From assembly GCA_946626595.1 (NCBI GenBank), contig CAMOUQ010000011.1, positions 1 through 36,609 of the forward strand: DNA of 36,609 nt. Reading direction: 5' to 3'. Within the stretch, counting starts at the first letter, position 1. Every line of letters starts with the position of its first letter. The notes beneath the pieces were generated by a model that saw only the letters and a list, made by a program, of their open reading frames with translations, was not told the origin of the DNA and searched no databases. The stretch is from an uncultured Prevotellaceae bacterium. GTDB taxonomy: Bacteria > Bacteroidota > Bacteroidia > Bacteroidales > Bacteroidaceae. Positions 21,764-29,617 of the stretch are shown piece by piece. Position numbers and translations under genes: made by a program.

Positions 21764-23581
21764 TTATTTGATTACTTTCTTTCCGCCGATGATGTAGACT
21801 CCCTTCGGGAGCACAGAGGACGCAGAGGAGGCAGAGCGCACAGAGAGCCTGCGACCGCTGAGGTCGTACGTTGCGCGGCCCTCATTGCCAATTGTGCTTT
21901 GTGCATCGTGAATTGCCTCAATGCCGTCTGCGCCGAGATGGAATTCCGTTGCATTCAGCACCACATTGTCGCGAAGGTTGCCCTTGTTGACCTTGTGGAC
22001 GAAGGCCACGAGCCGACGTGCCGTGCCTCCGAATCCGGCCTTCTCCACCATGGGGTAGGCGATGTCGTAGGTGCCTTTCTCGGTGGTCTGAATCAGGTCG
22101 CCGATGGCCTCCTGGGTGAAGTAGTGCAGGATGACCCCATTGTGGCGGAATACGTCCTGCAGGTCGGCCGGTGCATCGGCATCGTCCATGCCCTTCTGGA
22201 AGTAGTCCTTTGTGGAGATGCCGTCCTCCACCAGATAGCATGACAGATAGAGCGGTGTGCCCACGAGGTCGCGTGCCACACGGCCGGAGACGTGCACCTC
22301 CCCGTTGCCCACCTCAATGTTCACCTCAGCCATGGCAGGCATGTCGTAGGCCTTTGCCAAGGCTTCGAGGTACGGGGTGGGGGACATGTCGCGAACCCCC
22401 TGGATAATCTGGTTCTCGCCCTCCATGATGGCTCGGTTGTACATGATGGCAGGGTTGTATTCGTTCTCGTAGCCACCGAAGACGTAGAGAATCTCGCGGT
22501 CGGGCTGTGTCGTGAAGGCGTCCTCCTGGAATCCCGAGTGGTGACTGATGTAGACGTAGTCGCCCTCGTACTCCTCCAGGGCCTTGTCGAGGAAGTAGGC
22601 CATCTGCGGACAGTTGATGCAGCGCTGGCTGGTGAATTCCTCGATGAGAGGTGTGCGCTGGAAGTCGTCCTGGGTCACGTACAGCTGTGTCGTGCCTGGT
22701 CGGCCGGCTTGTGCCTGCTGGCCGTTTATCTGGGTCACGGTGGCAGTCCAGTTGACACTGGTGCCTTCGGTGCTGCCGGCACGCAGCGATGCCTCCACCA
22801 CGGTGCTGCCGTATGCCACAATGGGGGTGGGCAGTTCGATGGTGCGCAGGGTGGGGGATTGGGCCCCCTCGCCCTGCATGGCTATCTCCACGCTCTGGAT
22901 GGGGAGAGGCGTGCAGTTGTGAATGTAGAGTCCGCCGGTGAAGTCGCGGTCGGGGGCCACCGTCTGCGGGTGTGTCGTGTTCTGGGCGTATGCCGTTCGT
23001 TCGATGGCGGTGGCAGCGTCGTCGTCAATCAGTGCCATGATGAGCAACGTGCCGCGGTCGGTGTATTCCTCCCACGCCTTCTTGCCCAGGTTGATCCAGC
23101 ACGACTGGGGCACCACGGCCTTGTTGTATGCCACCAGCGGATAGGGCGAGCCGAGGGTCTCGTAGGCCTGTACGCCCAGATAGAGCGGTTCGTCGCCGAT
23201 GGTGAGGGGTTCGTCGAACAGGATGTCGTTCCACCCCTTCACCAGGTCGACATATTGCGTGCGGACGAAGTTGTCCACCTTGCCTTGGCTGGCCAGTATG
23301 CCCGAACGCTTCTGCCGTGCCTGTCGGTAGTCGGCCCGCAGGTAGCACCGAACGCCGCGAATCTCCCGCCCCTTCAGTCGCCCCAGGACGGGGTCGGTGG
23401 TGGGGTCGAACAGCGTCATGCCCTGTACAAACTGGTTCTTGTTGCTGCCCAGGCCCGACAAGTCTTCCTCGTCGGCCGTGAGCGGGGCGTAGCCGTAAGG
23501 CACTTGTGCCCAGGCGCTACCGCCAAACTGTAGGGTTGCCATGCCCAGCAAGAGGGCAAGAGACAGGATGAGGCGTTTCAT
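21764..23581 (-). CDS. Omp28-related secreted protein with CxxC site
   Basis: The 605-residue product has a signal peptide (MKRLILSLALLLGMATLQFG). The middle contains LIEEFTSQRCINCPQMAYFL at about 306-325, a thioredoxin-like CxxC site typical of Omp28-related proteins, followed by DYVYISHHSGFQEDAF. The C-terminus ends YDLSGRRLSV...LPKGVYIIGGKKVIK, the Prevotella-type sorting tail. Between GRRL and LPKG the tail contains RSASSASS, encoded by a CACAGAG-type dispersed repeat (21811-21848). It follows the paralogue at 23587 with a 5-bp gap, so the two form an operon. Omp28-like proteins are surface or secreted; a thiol-redox role is suggested by the CxxC only. Confidence 0.88.
   Translation of the reverse strand: MKRLILSLALLLGMATLQFGGSAWAQVPYGYAPLTADEEDLSGLGSNKNQFVQGMTLFDPTTDPVLGRLKGREIRGVRCYLRADYRQARQKRSGILASQGKVDNFVRTQYVDLVKGWNDILFDEPLTIGDEPLYLGVQAYETLGSPYPLVAYNKAVVPQSCWINLGKKAWEEYTDRGTLLIMALIDDDAATAIERTAYAQNTTHPQTVAPDRDFTGGLYIHNCTPLPIQSVEIAMQGEGAQSPTLRTIELPTPIVAYGSTVVEASLRAGSTEGTSVNWTATVTQINGQQAQAGRPGTTQLYVTQDDFQRTPLIEEFTSQRCINCPQMAYFLDKALEEYEGDYVYISHHSGFQEDAFTTQPDREILYVFGGYENEYNPAIMYNRAIMEGENQIIQGVRDMSPTPYLEALAKAYDMPAMAEVNIEVGNGEVHVSGRVARDLVGTPLYLSCYLVEDGISTKDYFQKGMDDADAPADLQDVFRHNGVILHYFTQEAIGDLIQTTEKGTYDIAYPMVEKAGFGGTARRLVAFVHKVNKGNLRDNVVLNATEFHLGADGIEAIHDAQSTIGNEGRATYDLSGRRLSVRSASSASSVLPKGVYIIGGKKVIK
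21811..21848. repeat. CACAGAG-family repeat inside the Omp28 gene
   Basis: GCACAGAGGACGCAGAGGAG followed by GCAGAGCGCACAGAGAG. It matches the intergenic copies at 34347-34379 and 34445-34465. Read on the minus strand it encodes the Ser/Ala-rich RSASSASS of the sorting tail. Confidence 0.85.
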
Positions 23582-23586
23582 GATGC

Positions 23587-25440
23587 TTACGAATTACGGA
23601 TTACGACCTTCTTGTTTCCTGTGATGTAGAGGCCTCGGCCGGGTTTCTCCACTTTGCGGCCGCTGAGGTCGTAGATGAATTTATGCTCTGCGCCAGATGC
23701 TTCGGTCTTCGTCACCTGGATGCCATCGGTCAGTTCGATGTTGCCCTTGGCGGTGTTGAACACCTGCATGTGCTTGCCGCCCAACTTGCCGTCGCGGTGT
23801 ACGAAGGCTACGAGGTAGAGGTTCTCGGGGTTCCAGGTCGGGTCGATTGTCGTCTGGAAGGTGGCTTTCCACTGGCCCTCGCCAGCCTCGTCGCCCTCTG
23901 TCGCCGACAGTATCTCGCGGATGACGTTGGCGTGGGTGTAGTTGCCCATGTGCTGTTCCTTCTCTTTCTCGGTCCAGAACATTTGGCTGTCGCTCTCCAC
24001 GTCGCGCTCCATGAGGTACACGGTGAGGCGTGGCTTCTCGCCCTCGGGCATGATGCCTGGGGCAATGTCGCCGTCCACGCTGACGTTGATGGTCTCTTGG
24101 TCGTCCTGCAGGGTTCCGCTCACGTTCAGGCTCACGAATGTCGGACGTCTGGCTGCGGCGTCCAGGGCTGCCAGGGCGTAGGTCTCAGCCTCGGCCGTGT
24201 AGACGGGGAACATGGGGTTGGGCGTGCCTGCAATCTGGAAGAGGTAGTTCTCGGTCGACATCGAGCGGTCGATGGTCATGGAGGGTATGCTCACCTGCGA
24301 CGAGTCGCCGCTGCAGAGTCGTACGCACAGGCTGGTGGCATCGTCGTCGCCCGTCATGAACTGGTCGTCGAGGTGCTGGCAGACAAAGGTTATCTTGCTG
24401 GAACGCTTCATGATGGGCGATTCCACGTAGTCGTCGTAGTATCGGGCCGACATGTAGCTGTTCTCCGACTCGTAGTATTCCACCAGCGGGCGGCGCTTGT
24501 ACTTCGAGGCCACATCCTTGGGCACGCCGATGATGTTCACCTTCTGTGTGGCGGGCTTGGCCAGTTCCCTGCCGTTGACCTTCGTGATGCTCAGTTCCAC
24601 GTCGCCCGAGTGGAAGCAGTAGATGGGTGCCAGGAAGATGCGGCTCGTCTTGCCCACGCCCACGCTGGCCGTAATCTGCTTGCTCCACGACTGGTCGCCC
24701 TGGCGCGAGGTCACCTCAATGTTGCTGATGGCCTGCGAGCCATGGTTGGCTATGCGCATGAGCACGTCGCCGGCCGTCTCCGTCTGTTCGATGCCGTTGT
24801 CTGTCAGATGGGTGATGAGGGGCACGTAGTTGAACGTCCCCTTCGCGTCCTTGATGACGAGCTGTATGGCCAGGATGCCCAGCTCCTTCATGTCTCTCCA
24901 CATGGGTTTGCCCTCCTGGTCGAAGTCGCCGTCCACCCACAGGTAGCAGCTGTTGGGCGTCCCGTGCGGATAGAGGGTGGGGATGGCATATTCGTCCTTC
25001 TTAATCTTCGTGGTGAAGCCCACAACCAGTTGGTCCACGTCCTCGGGGATTTCGTACTGCGACATCGTCATGTTGTTCCATCCGGGCGTGGCGCTGCTGT
25101 AGTCGTATCTCACGGTGGCCTTGCCCGTGCTGAGGTCTTCGCCATTGAAGGTCTGGCGCACAAAGCCTTCGTAGCTGCTGGTGCGCTGACTGGTGCCCCA
25201 TCCCACACGCATCTGTGTGATGGTGCCGCCGAGGTAGGGCTCCAGTATGTCGCGTGTCAGCAGGATGGCGCATCCCACCTTGGCCTCGTGGTCGAGGTAG
25301 ATACCATCGTACTCGTAGAGGTAGTCGTCGTACTTGGCATATCCCAAATATACCTTACCTGATGTGCTCTGTGCCAGGCACTCTGCTGCACCTGCAATGA
25401 GCAGTGCCAGCAATAATAGTTGCGAGTAGAACTTTTTCAT
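23587..25440 (-). CDS. Omp28-like secreted protein lacking the CxxC cysteines
   Basis: The 617-residue product is a paralogue of the next gene. It has a signal peptide (MKKFYSQLLLLALLIAGAAE), an N-terminal region of similar layout (GWNNMTMSQYEIPEDVDQLVVGF compares with the neighbour's GWNDILFDEPLTIGDEPLYL), and the tail YDLSGRKVEKPGRGLYITGN followed by KKVVIR. At the place of the neighbour's LIEEFTSQRCINCPQ it reads LVEYYESENSYMSAR, so both redox cysteines are serine. The frame is open upstream, but the ATG at 25440 starts the signal peptide and lies about 30 bp after a good promoter. It is the first gene of the Omp28 pair. Function unknown. Confidence 0.85.
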   Translation of the reverse strand: MKKFYSQLLLLALLIAGAAECLAQSTSGKVYLGYAKYDDYLYEYDGIYLDHEAKVGCAILLTRDILEPYLGGTITQMRVGWGTSQRTSSYEGFVRQTFNGEDLSTGKATVRYDYSSATPGWNNMTMSQYEIPEDVDQLVVGFTTKIKKDEYAIPTLYPHGTPNSCYLWVDGDFDQEGKPMWRDMKELGILAIQLVIKDAKGTFNYVPLITHLTDNGIEQTETAGDVLMRIANHGSQAISNIEVTSRQGDQSWSKQITASVGVGKTSRIFLAPIYCFHSGDVELSITKVNGRELAKPATQKVNIIGVPKDVASKYKRRPLVEYYESENSYMSARYYDDYVESPIMKRSSKITFVCQHLDDQFMTGDDDATSLCVRLCSGDSSQVSIPSMTIDRSMSTENYLFQIAGTPNPMFPVYTAEAETYALAALDAAARRPTFVSLNVSGTLQDDQETINVSVDGDIAPGIMPEGEKPRLTVYLMERDVESDSQMFWTEKEKEQHMGNYTHANVIREILSATEGDEAGEGQWKATFQTTIDPTWNPENLYLVAFVHRDGKLGGKHMQVFNTAKGNIELTDGIQVTKTEASGAEHKFIYDLSGRKVEKPGRGLYITGNKKVVIRNS

Positions 25441-25475
25441 AAGCCTTAAAATTAGGGTTAGGTTTACATCCGCTA

Positions 25476-25507
25476 CAAAATTAATAGTTTTACTTCGTAT
25501 CTCCAAA
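25476..25507 (-). promoter_or_regulatory. Promoter of the Omp28 pair
   Basis: On the minus strand TAATTTTG (25483-25476), 20 bp from TTTG (25507-25504). The ATG at 25440 is about 30 bp beyond the expected RNA start. Confidence 0.8.
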
Positions 25508-25522
25508 TATTTTTGTCCTTAT

Positions 25523-25972
25523 TTAGTATCTGGCCAACAGACACTGGCAGCCCTCCAGCACGTCGCGCCAGGTGGCTTCGAAGTCGCCGGTATACCACGG
25601 GTCGGCCACATCGCCGGGCCTCCGGGTGTAGTCCATGAGCATCTGTATCTTACCCTCCGGGTCGCTGCCGCAGATGCGGAGCATGTTGCGGATGTTCCAC
25701 GAGTCCATGCCGATGAGCAGGTCGTAGTGGGCGTAGTCCTGCCGGGTCATCTGCCTGGCGGTCTTGCCCTTGCAGCCGATGCCGTGCTCGGCCAGTTTCC
25801 GCCGCGCCGGCGGGTACACCTCGTTGCCGATCTCTTCCGTCGAGGTGGCTGCCGAGGCTATCTCGAACTCGTCCTCGCGTCCGGCCTTTCGCACAAGGTC
25901 TTTCATTACAAACTCCGCCATCGGGCTGCGACAAATGTTTCCGTGACAGACAAATAGTACCTTCTTCTTCAT
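25523..25972 (-). CDS. Low-molecular-weight protein tyrosine phosphatase
   Basis: The 149-residue protein carries the P-loop CHGNICRSP at residues 9-17 (CX5R, catalytic cysteine 9 and arginine 15) and VADPWYTGDF near 123, whose aspartate is the general acid. Length and motifs match the LMW-PTP family. In bacteria these enzymes often dephosphorylate tyrosine kinases of capsule export, but no such kinase is in the window. Some family members are arsenate reductases; the DPW(Y) loop favours a phosphatase. It has its own promoter and is not overlapped by neighbours. Confidence 0.95.
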   Translation of the reverse strand: MKKKVLFVCHGNICRSPMAEFVMKDLVRKAGREDEFEIASAATSTEEIGNEVYPPARRKLAEHGIGCKGKTARQMTRQDYAHYDLLIGMDSWNIRNMLRICGSDPEGKIQMLMDYTRRPGDVADPWYTGDFEATWRDVLEGCQCLLARY

Positions 25973-26006
25973 ACGTCCATGGTGCTTCTTTGTTTTCTTG
26001 ACGCTG

Positions 26007-26038
26007 CGAAGTTACAAATAAGTAGGCAAAACTGCAAA
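26007..26038 (-). promoter_or_regulatory. Promoter of the tyrosine phosphatase gene
   Basis: On the minus strand TAACTTCG (26014-26007, one base from the consensus), 20 bp from TTTG (26038-26035), 35 bp before the ATG at 25972. Confidence 0.65.
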
Positions 26039-26106
26039 CGAAACGCACAAATATGTGCAACAGATTTTGTCTCCGTAGGGCCTCGGTTCAGGTCCTACTA
26101 TTGTCT

Positions 26107-26175
26107 GGGCTCCAACCTTAGTATTGTCTGAGCTCAAACCTTAGTATTGTCTGAGGCCCAACCTTAGTATTGTCT
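26107..26175. repeat. 23-bp tandem array, second locus
   Basis: Three units start at 26107, 26130 and 26153, each ending CCTTAGTATTGTCT. Degenerate units flank them (TTGTCT at 26101-26106 and 26191-26196). The unit is the same as at 45-113, with variation confined mostly to the GAGCTC end. The array lies between the phosphatase promoter and the ald promoter; the 335-bp gap holds no gene. Confidence 0.92.
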
Positions 26176-26237
26176 CCGCACCATCGTCGGTTGTCTGCAA
26201 ATAAATGTTCGGTTGAATGAAAATTTTTGCCTCGTTT

Positions 26238-26271
26238 TGTGGCGAATATCAGGAATTTTGTGTAAGTTTGT
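26238..26271 (+). promoter_or_regulatory. Probable promoter of ald
   Basis: TAAGTTTG (26264-26271) is a good -7 box 36 bp before the ATG at 26308. The nearest TTG (26238-26240) is 23 bp upstream, slightly too far, so strength is uncertain. Confidence 0.6.
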
Positions 26272-26307
26272 GGCACGGAGACATGTTTAACCTTAAACAC
26301 TTGAGCC

Positions 26308-27408
26308 ATGAAAGTCGGAATTCCAAAAGAAATCAAGAACAACGAGAGCCGCGTGGGCATGACCCCTGCGGGAGTGGCAGAACTGGCGCGCCGCGGCCAC
26401 GAAGTGAGCGTACAGCACACGGCGGGCGAGGGGAGCGGATTCGCTGACGACGACTATGTGAGGGCCGGGGCACGCATACTGCCCACCATCGAAGCCGTGT
26501 ATCGCGAGTGCGACATGATAGTGAAGGTGAAGGAACCCATCGAACCGGAGTATGAACTGGTGCGACCGGGGCAGTTCCTGTTTACCTATTTCCATTTTGC
26601 CTGCGAACGCGAACTCACGGAGGCCATGCTGCGCAGCGGAGCCGTGTGCCTGGCCTACGAGACCGTGCAACTGCCCAATGGCTCGCTGCCCCTGCTGCAG
26701 CCCATGAGCGAGGTGGCTGGCCGTATGGCTACGCTGAACGGGGCCTACTATCTGCAGAAGACGAAGGGTGGAAAGGGAAAACTCATCAGCGGCGTGCCCG
26801 GAGTGAGCCCGGCCAGGGTGCTGGCGCTGGGCGGAGGCGTAGTGGGCGAGGCTGCGGCGCGCATGGCTGCCGGACTGGGAGCCGACGTGACGATTGCCGA
26901 CATATCGCTGCCTCGACTGCGTCAACTCGACATCGAGACTCCGCCAAACGTTTACACGCTCTATTCTTCGGAACACAACATCCGGCAGCAGTTGCCCACG
27001 GTGGACATCGTGGTGGGCAGCGTGCTGGTGCCGGGCGACAAGACTCCGCATCTGATTACGCGCGAAATGCTCCACCTGATGGAGCCCGGTACCGTGCTCG
27101 TGGATGTGGCCATCGACCAGGGCGGATGCTTCGAGACCTCGCATCCCACCACGCACAGCGAACCCGTCTACATGGAGGAGGGCATCCTGCACTACTGCGT
27201 GGCCAACATACCCGGTGCGGTGCCCAACAGCTCGACGCTGGCCCTGACCAATGCCACGCTGCGCTATGCCCTGGCCCTGGCCGACAAGGGATGGCGAAAG
27301 GCCTGCCAGGACGATGCGGCACTGGCCCTCGGCCTGAACATCGTGGAGGGCAAGGTGGTCTACAAGGCTGTGGCCGATGTCTTCGGCTTGCCTTGCGAGG
27401 CATGGTAA
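26308..27408 (+). CDS. ald: Alanine dehydrogenase
   Basis: The 366-residue enzyme interconverts L-alanine and pyruvate plus ammonia with NAD. It begins MKVGIPKEIKNNESRVGMTP, the family start, and has IVKVKEPIEPEY and FTYFHFACERELTEAM (substrate lysine and histidine), the Rossmann loop LALGGGVVGEAAARMAAGLG, and VDVAIDQGGCFETSHPTTHS near the active site. Length is normal. It is transcribed alone, with a bidirectional terminator shared with the convergent araB. It may feed ammonia assimilation or alanine use for cell-wall synthesis. Confidence 0.96.
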   Translation: MKVGIPKEIKNNESRVGMTPAGVAELARRGHEVSVQHTAGEGSGFADDDYVRAGARILPTIEAVYRECDMIVKVKEPIEPEYELVRPGQFLFTYFHFACERELTEAMLRSGAVCLAYETVQLPNGSLPLLQPMSEVAGRMATLNGAYYLQKTKGGKGKLISGVPGVSPARVLALGGGVVGEAAARMAAGLGADVTIADISLPRLRQLDIETPPNVYTLYSSEHNIRQQLPTVDIVVGSVLVPGDKTPHLITREMLHLMEPGTVLVDVAIDQGGCFETSHPTTHSEPVYMEEGILHYCVANIPGAVPNSSTLALTNATLRYALALADKGWRKACQDDAALALGLNIVEGKVVYKAVADVFGLPCEAW

Positions 27409-27421
27409 ATCGGATAAGGCA

Positions 27422-27464
27422 AAAAAAATCCCCCAAGGCCATCACAGCCTTGGGGGATTTTTTT
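27422..27464. terminator. Bidirectional intrinsic terminator between ald and araB
   Basis: A 12-bp stem (27428-27439 with 27447-27458, loop CATCACA) is flanked by A8 and T6, so it can act for both converging genes. Confidence 0.92.
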
Positions 27465-27468
27465 CATT

Positions 27469-27553
27469 AAGGCCCTTAAGGCCCTTAGAGCCCTTAGAGC
27501 CCTTAAAGTCCTTAGAGCCCTTAAAGCCCTTAGGGGCCTTAAGGTCCTTAGGG
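27469..27553. repeat. Nine-base tandem array (ARRGCCCTT)n
   Basis: Nine phased units, such as AAGGCCCTT, AGAGCCCTT and AAAGTCCTT, run from 27469 to 27549 with a partial tenth. The array lies directly after the ald terminator and eight bases before the end of araB. It is a different unit from the 7-bp and 23-bp arrays. Confidence 0.95.
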
Positions 27554-27560
27554 TTTAATC

Positions 27561-29153
27561 TTATTTCTTGCACTCGGTGGCCTTCTGCTCGATGGGCAGA
27601 CCGGCCTTGTAGTTCTGGATGTAGCGGTTGAAGCCGTCCACGTCTTCGGCAGTGGGGCGAACCTCCACGCCCGTGTTGCCGGCAAAGACAACCTGATCGA
27701 GATAGTCGGCAAGGCTCAACTTGTCAGCATTGTTGACGGCATAGGCTGCCAGCAGGGCAATGCCCCAGGCACCACCTTCGCCTGCCGTAGACATGACGCT
27801 GATGGGGGAGTTGAGGGCGGCAGCCAGCATGCGCTGACCCACCTGAGGCGTGGTGAAGTAGCCACCGTGGCCCATGATGCGGTCCACGCGGATGTGCTCC
27901 TCGTTGAACAGGATGTCGTTGCCCAGCTTCAGCACACCGATGGCACCGTAGAGGTGGGCACGCATGAAGTTGGCCAGGTTGAACTTGTCGGTGGCAGAGC
28001 GCACGAAGAGGGGACGTCCGTCCATGAGTCCGGCAACGGGCTCGCCAGAGAAATAGTTGTACGAAACCACGCCGCCGCAGTCGGGATCGCCCTGTGCGGC
28101 GATGTTGAACAGCGTGCCATATAGGTCCATGGTGCTCTGCTTCACGCCGAGCAGCTGCTGGTATTCCTTGAAGATGTTGACCCATGCGTTGATGTCCGAG
28201 GTGCAGTTGTTGCAGTGCACCATGGCCACCAGCGAACCGTCGGGCGTCGTGACGATGTCGATGGGCTCGTAGGGCTTCGACAGGGGCTTCTCCAGTACGA
28301 TCATGGAGAACGAACTGGTGCCGGCGCTGACGTTACCTGTGCGCTGGCGTACGGCATTCGTTGCCACCATGCCCGTGCCAGCGTCGCCCTCGGGAGGACA
28401 AACGGGGATGCCGGGCTTCAGGTGACCGCTGACGTCGAGCTTCAGGGCACCCTCGGGGGTGAGGAAACCGGCGTTCTCACCGGCATTCAGCGACTTGGGC
28501 AGAATGTCGAGCAGGCGCCAGGGGAAGTTCTTGACGGAGATGAGTTTGTCGAACTTCTCCACCATCGTGGCGTCGTAGGTCTTCGTGGCAGGGTCGACAG
28601 GAATCATGCCCGATGCGTCGCCCACGCCCAGTACGAACTGGCCCGTCACCTGCCAGTGGACGTAGCCGGCCAGGGTGGTCAGGTATTTGATTTCGGGCAC
28701 GTGCTCCTCGTTGTCCAGTATGGCCTCGTAGAGGTGCGAGATGCTCCAGCGCAAGGGGATGTTGTAGTTGAAGAGTTCGGAGAGTTCGGCTGCGGCCTTG
28801 CCCGTATTGGTGTTGCGCCAGGTGCGGAAGGGCACCAGTATCTCCTGCCGTTCGTTGAAGGCCATGTAGCCGTGCATCATGGCCGAGAAGCCGATGGCGG
28901 CAAGGGTCTCAATCTCGCAGTCGTATTCCTTCTGCACGTTCTTGCGGAGGTCGGCATAGCAGTCCTGCAGTCCGTACCAGATGGCCTCGGTGCTGTAGGT
29001 CCACAGACCGTCTACCAACTGGTTCTCCCACGTGTGGCTTCCCTGTGCGATAGGCTTGTTCTCCTGGTCGATGAGAACAGCCTTGATGCGGGTCGAGCCA
29101 AACTCAATGCCAAGGATGGCCTTGCCCGCTTCGATAGTTTGTTTTGCTGTCAT
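27561..29153 (-). CDS. araB: FGGY-family kinase, probable L-ribulokinase
   Basis: The 530-residue sugar kinase has the FGGY-family phosphate-binding start ILGIEFGSTRIKAVLIDQEN, an acceptor-site region (IGFSAMMHGYMAF), the ATP domain stretch GDAGTGMVATNAVRQRTGNV with SAGTSSF, and GHGGYFTTPQVGQRMLAAAL in the second domain. Relatives are often labelled xylulokinase, but proximity to araA and araD makes L-ribulose the likely substrate: the kinase makes L-ribulose 5-phosphate for AraD. It is separated from the rest of the ara genes by a structured RNA and an AT-rich gene and has its own promoter. It converges on ald. Confidence 0.88.
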   Translation of the reverse strand: MTAKQTIEAGKAILGIEFGSTRIKAVLIDQENKPIAQGSHTWENQLVDGLWTYSTEAIWYGLQDCYADLRKNVQKEYDCEIETLAAIGFSAMMHGYMAFNERQEILVPFRTWRNTNTGKAAAELSELFNYNIPLRWSISHLYEAILDNEEHVPEIKYLTTLAGYVHWQVTGQFVLGVGDASGMIPVDPATKTYDATMVEKFDKLISVKNFPWRLLDILPKSLNAGENAGFLTPEGALKLDVSGHLKPGIPVCPPEGDAGTGMVATNAVRQRTGNVSAGTSSFSMIVLEKPLSKPYEPIDIVTTPDGSLVAMVHCNNCTSDINAWVNIFKEYQQLLGVKQSTMDLYGTLFNIAAQGDPDCGGVVSYNYFSGEPVAGLMDGRPLFVRSATDKFNLANFMRAHLYGAIGVLKLGNDILFNEEHIRVDRIMGHGGYFTTPQVGQRMLAAALNSPISVMSTAGEGGAWGIALLAAYAVNNADKLSLADYLDQVVFAGNTGVEVRPTAEDVDGFNRYIQNYKAGLPIEQKATECKK

Positions 29154-29197
29154 AGTCTGATAAGTTAGTTTTTAAGGTAATAAATGTTTATCTCCCA

Positions 29198-29229
29198 CAA
29201 AATTATTGATTTTCTTCGACACCAACAAA
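29198..29229 (-). promoter_or_regulatory. araB promoter
   Basis: On the minus strand TAATTTTG (29205-29198), 20 bp from TTTG (29229-29226), about 45 bp before the araB ATG. No clear operator palindrome was seen. Confidence 0.8.
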
Positions 29230-29290
29230 GTTTTCGCCCCGAAATTGTAGAAATTCCTTTCATCTTTTCACGTTTCTCGGAATTTGTTCG

Positions 29291-29298
29291 TATATTTG
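29291..29298 (+). promoter_or_regulatory. Possible promoter of the 6S-like RNA
   Basis: TATATTTG is a good -7 box. At the -33 position only TTTTC (29265-29269) is found. The expected RNA start near 29304 is about 75 bases before the structured region, so a processed precursor would be implied. Confidence 0.6.
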
Positions 29299-29378
29299 CC
29301 TTCGGATAACGATATTAGAGTCCTATGTAGTGCAAAACATTAAAACCTTATGCCAATGAGTAGATAAACTAATGTAAA

Positions 29379-29568
29379 GACATATTAGGAAGAAGCGTCC
29401 GCTTAAAATCTTGTTCTATCGAAATCGCCAATTTCAAAAGGACTGCAAGAGTAAAGCACGGATGCTCACGCCGATGGCGTGGGCTTTTACTCGTAAATGC
29501 AGTCATGGTGTTTGGCGATACCAGATAGGACATAGGCGAAGTAAGTAGTCCACGTTTCTTTTAGTGTC
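29379..29568 (+). ncRNA. Structured RNA, candidate 6S RNA
   Basis: The 190-base segment folds by hand into one long rod. A closing stem pairs 29379-29398 with 29552-29568 (including an 11-bp helix, 29388-29398 with 29552-29562). A large central bubble follows (29399-29412 against 29532-29551). Then come successive stems 29413-29420/29524-29531, 29424-29431/29512-29519, 29441-29446/29499-29504, 29449-29455/29486-29492 and 29464-29472/29476-29484. Size, rod shape and central bubble match 6S RNA, which mimics an open promoter and binds RNA polymerase. No T-run terminator follows, so a 5' leader of the gene at 29618 is the alternative. Confidence 0.6.
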
Positions 29569-29617
29569 AAGTGTTATGGGCTACACATTATTATTAACCA
29601 ACTAAAAATAAATGGAA

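Noticed and set aside
22292-25362. Long open frames antisense to the two Omp28-like genes
   Set aside because: They have no signal peptide, motif or promoter, and the opposite strand encodes complete proteins with signal peptides and sorting tails.
29464-29484. Strong 9-bp hairpin as an intrinsic terminator
   Set aside because: No T-run follows directly, and the stem fits as the apical helix of the larger rod-like RNA.
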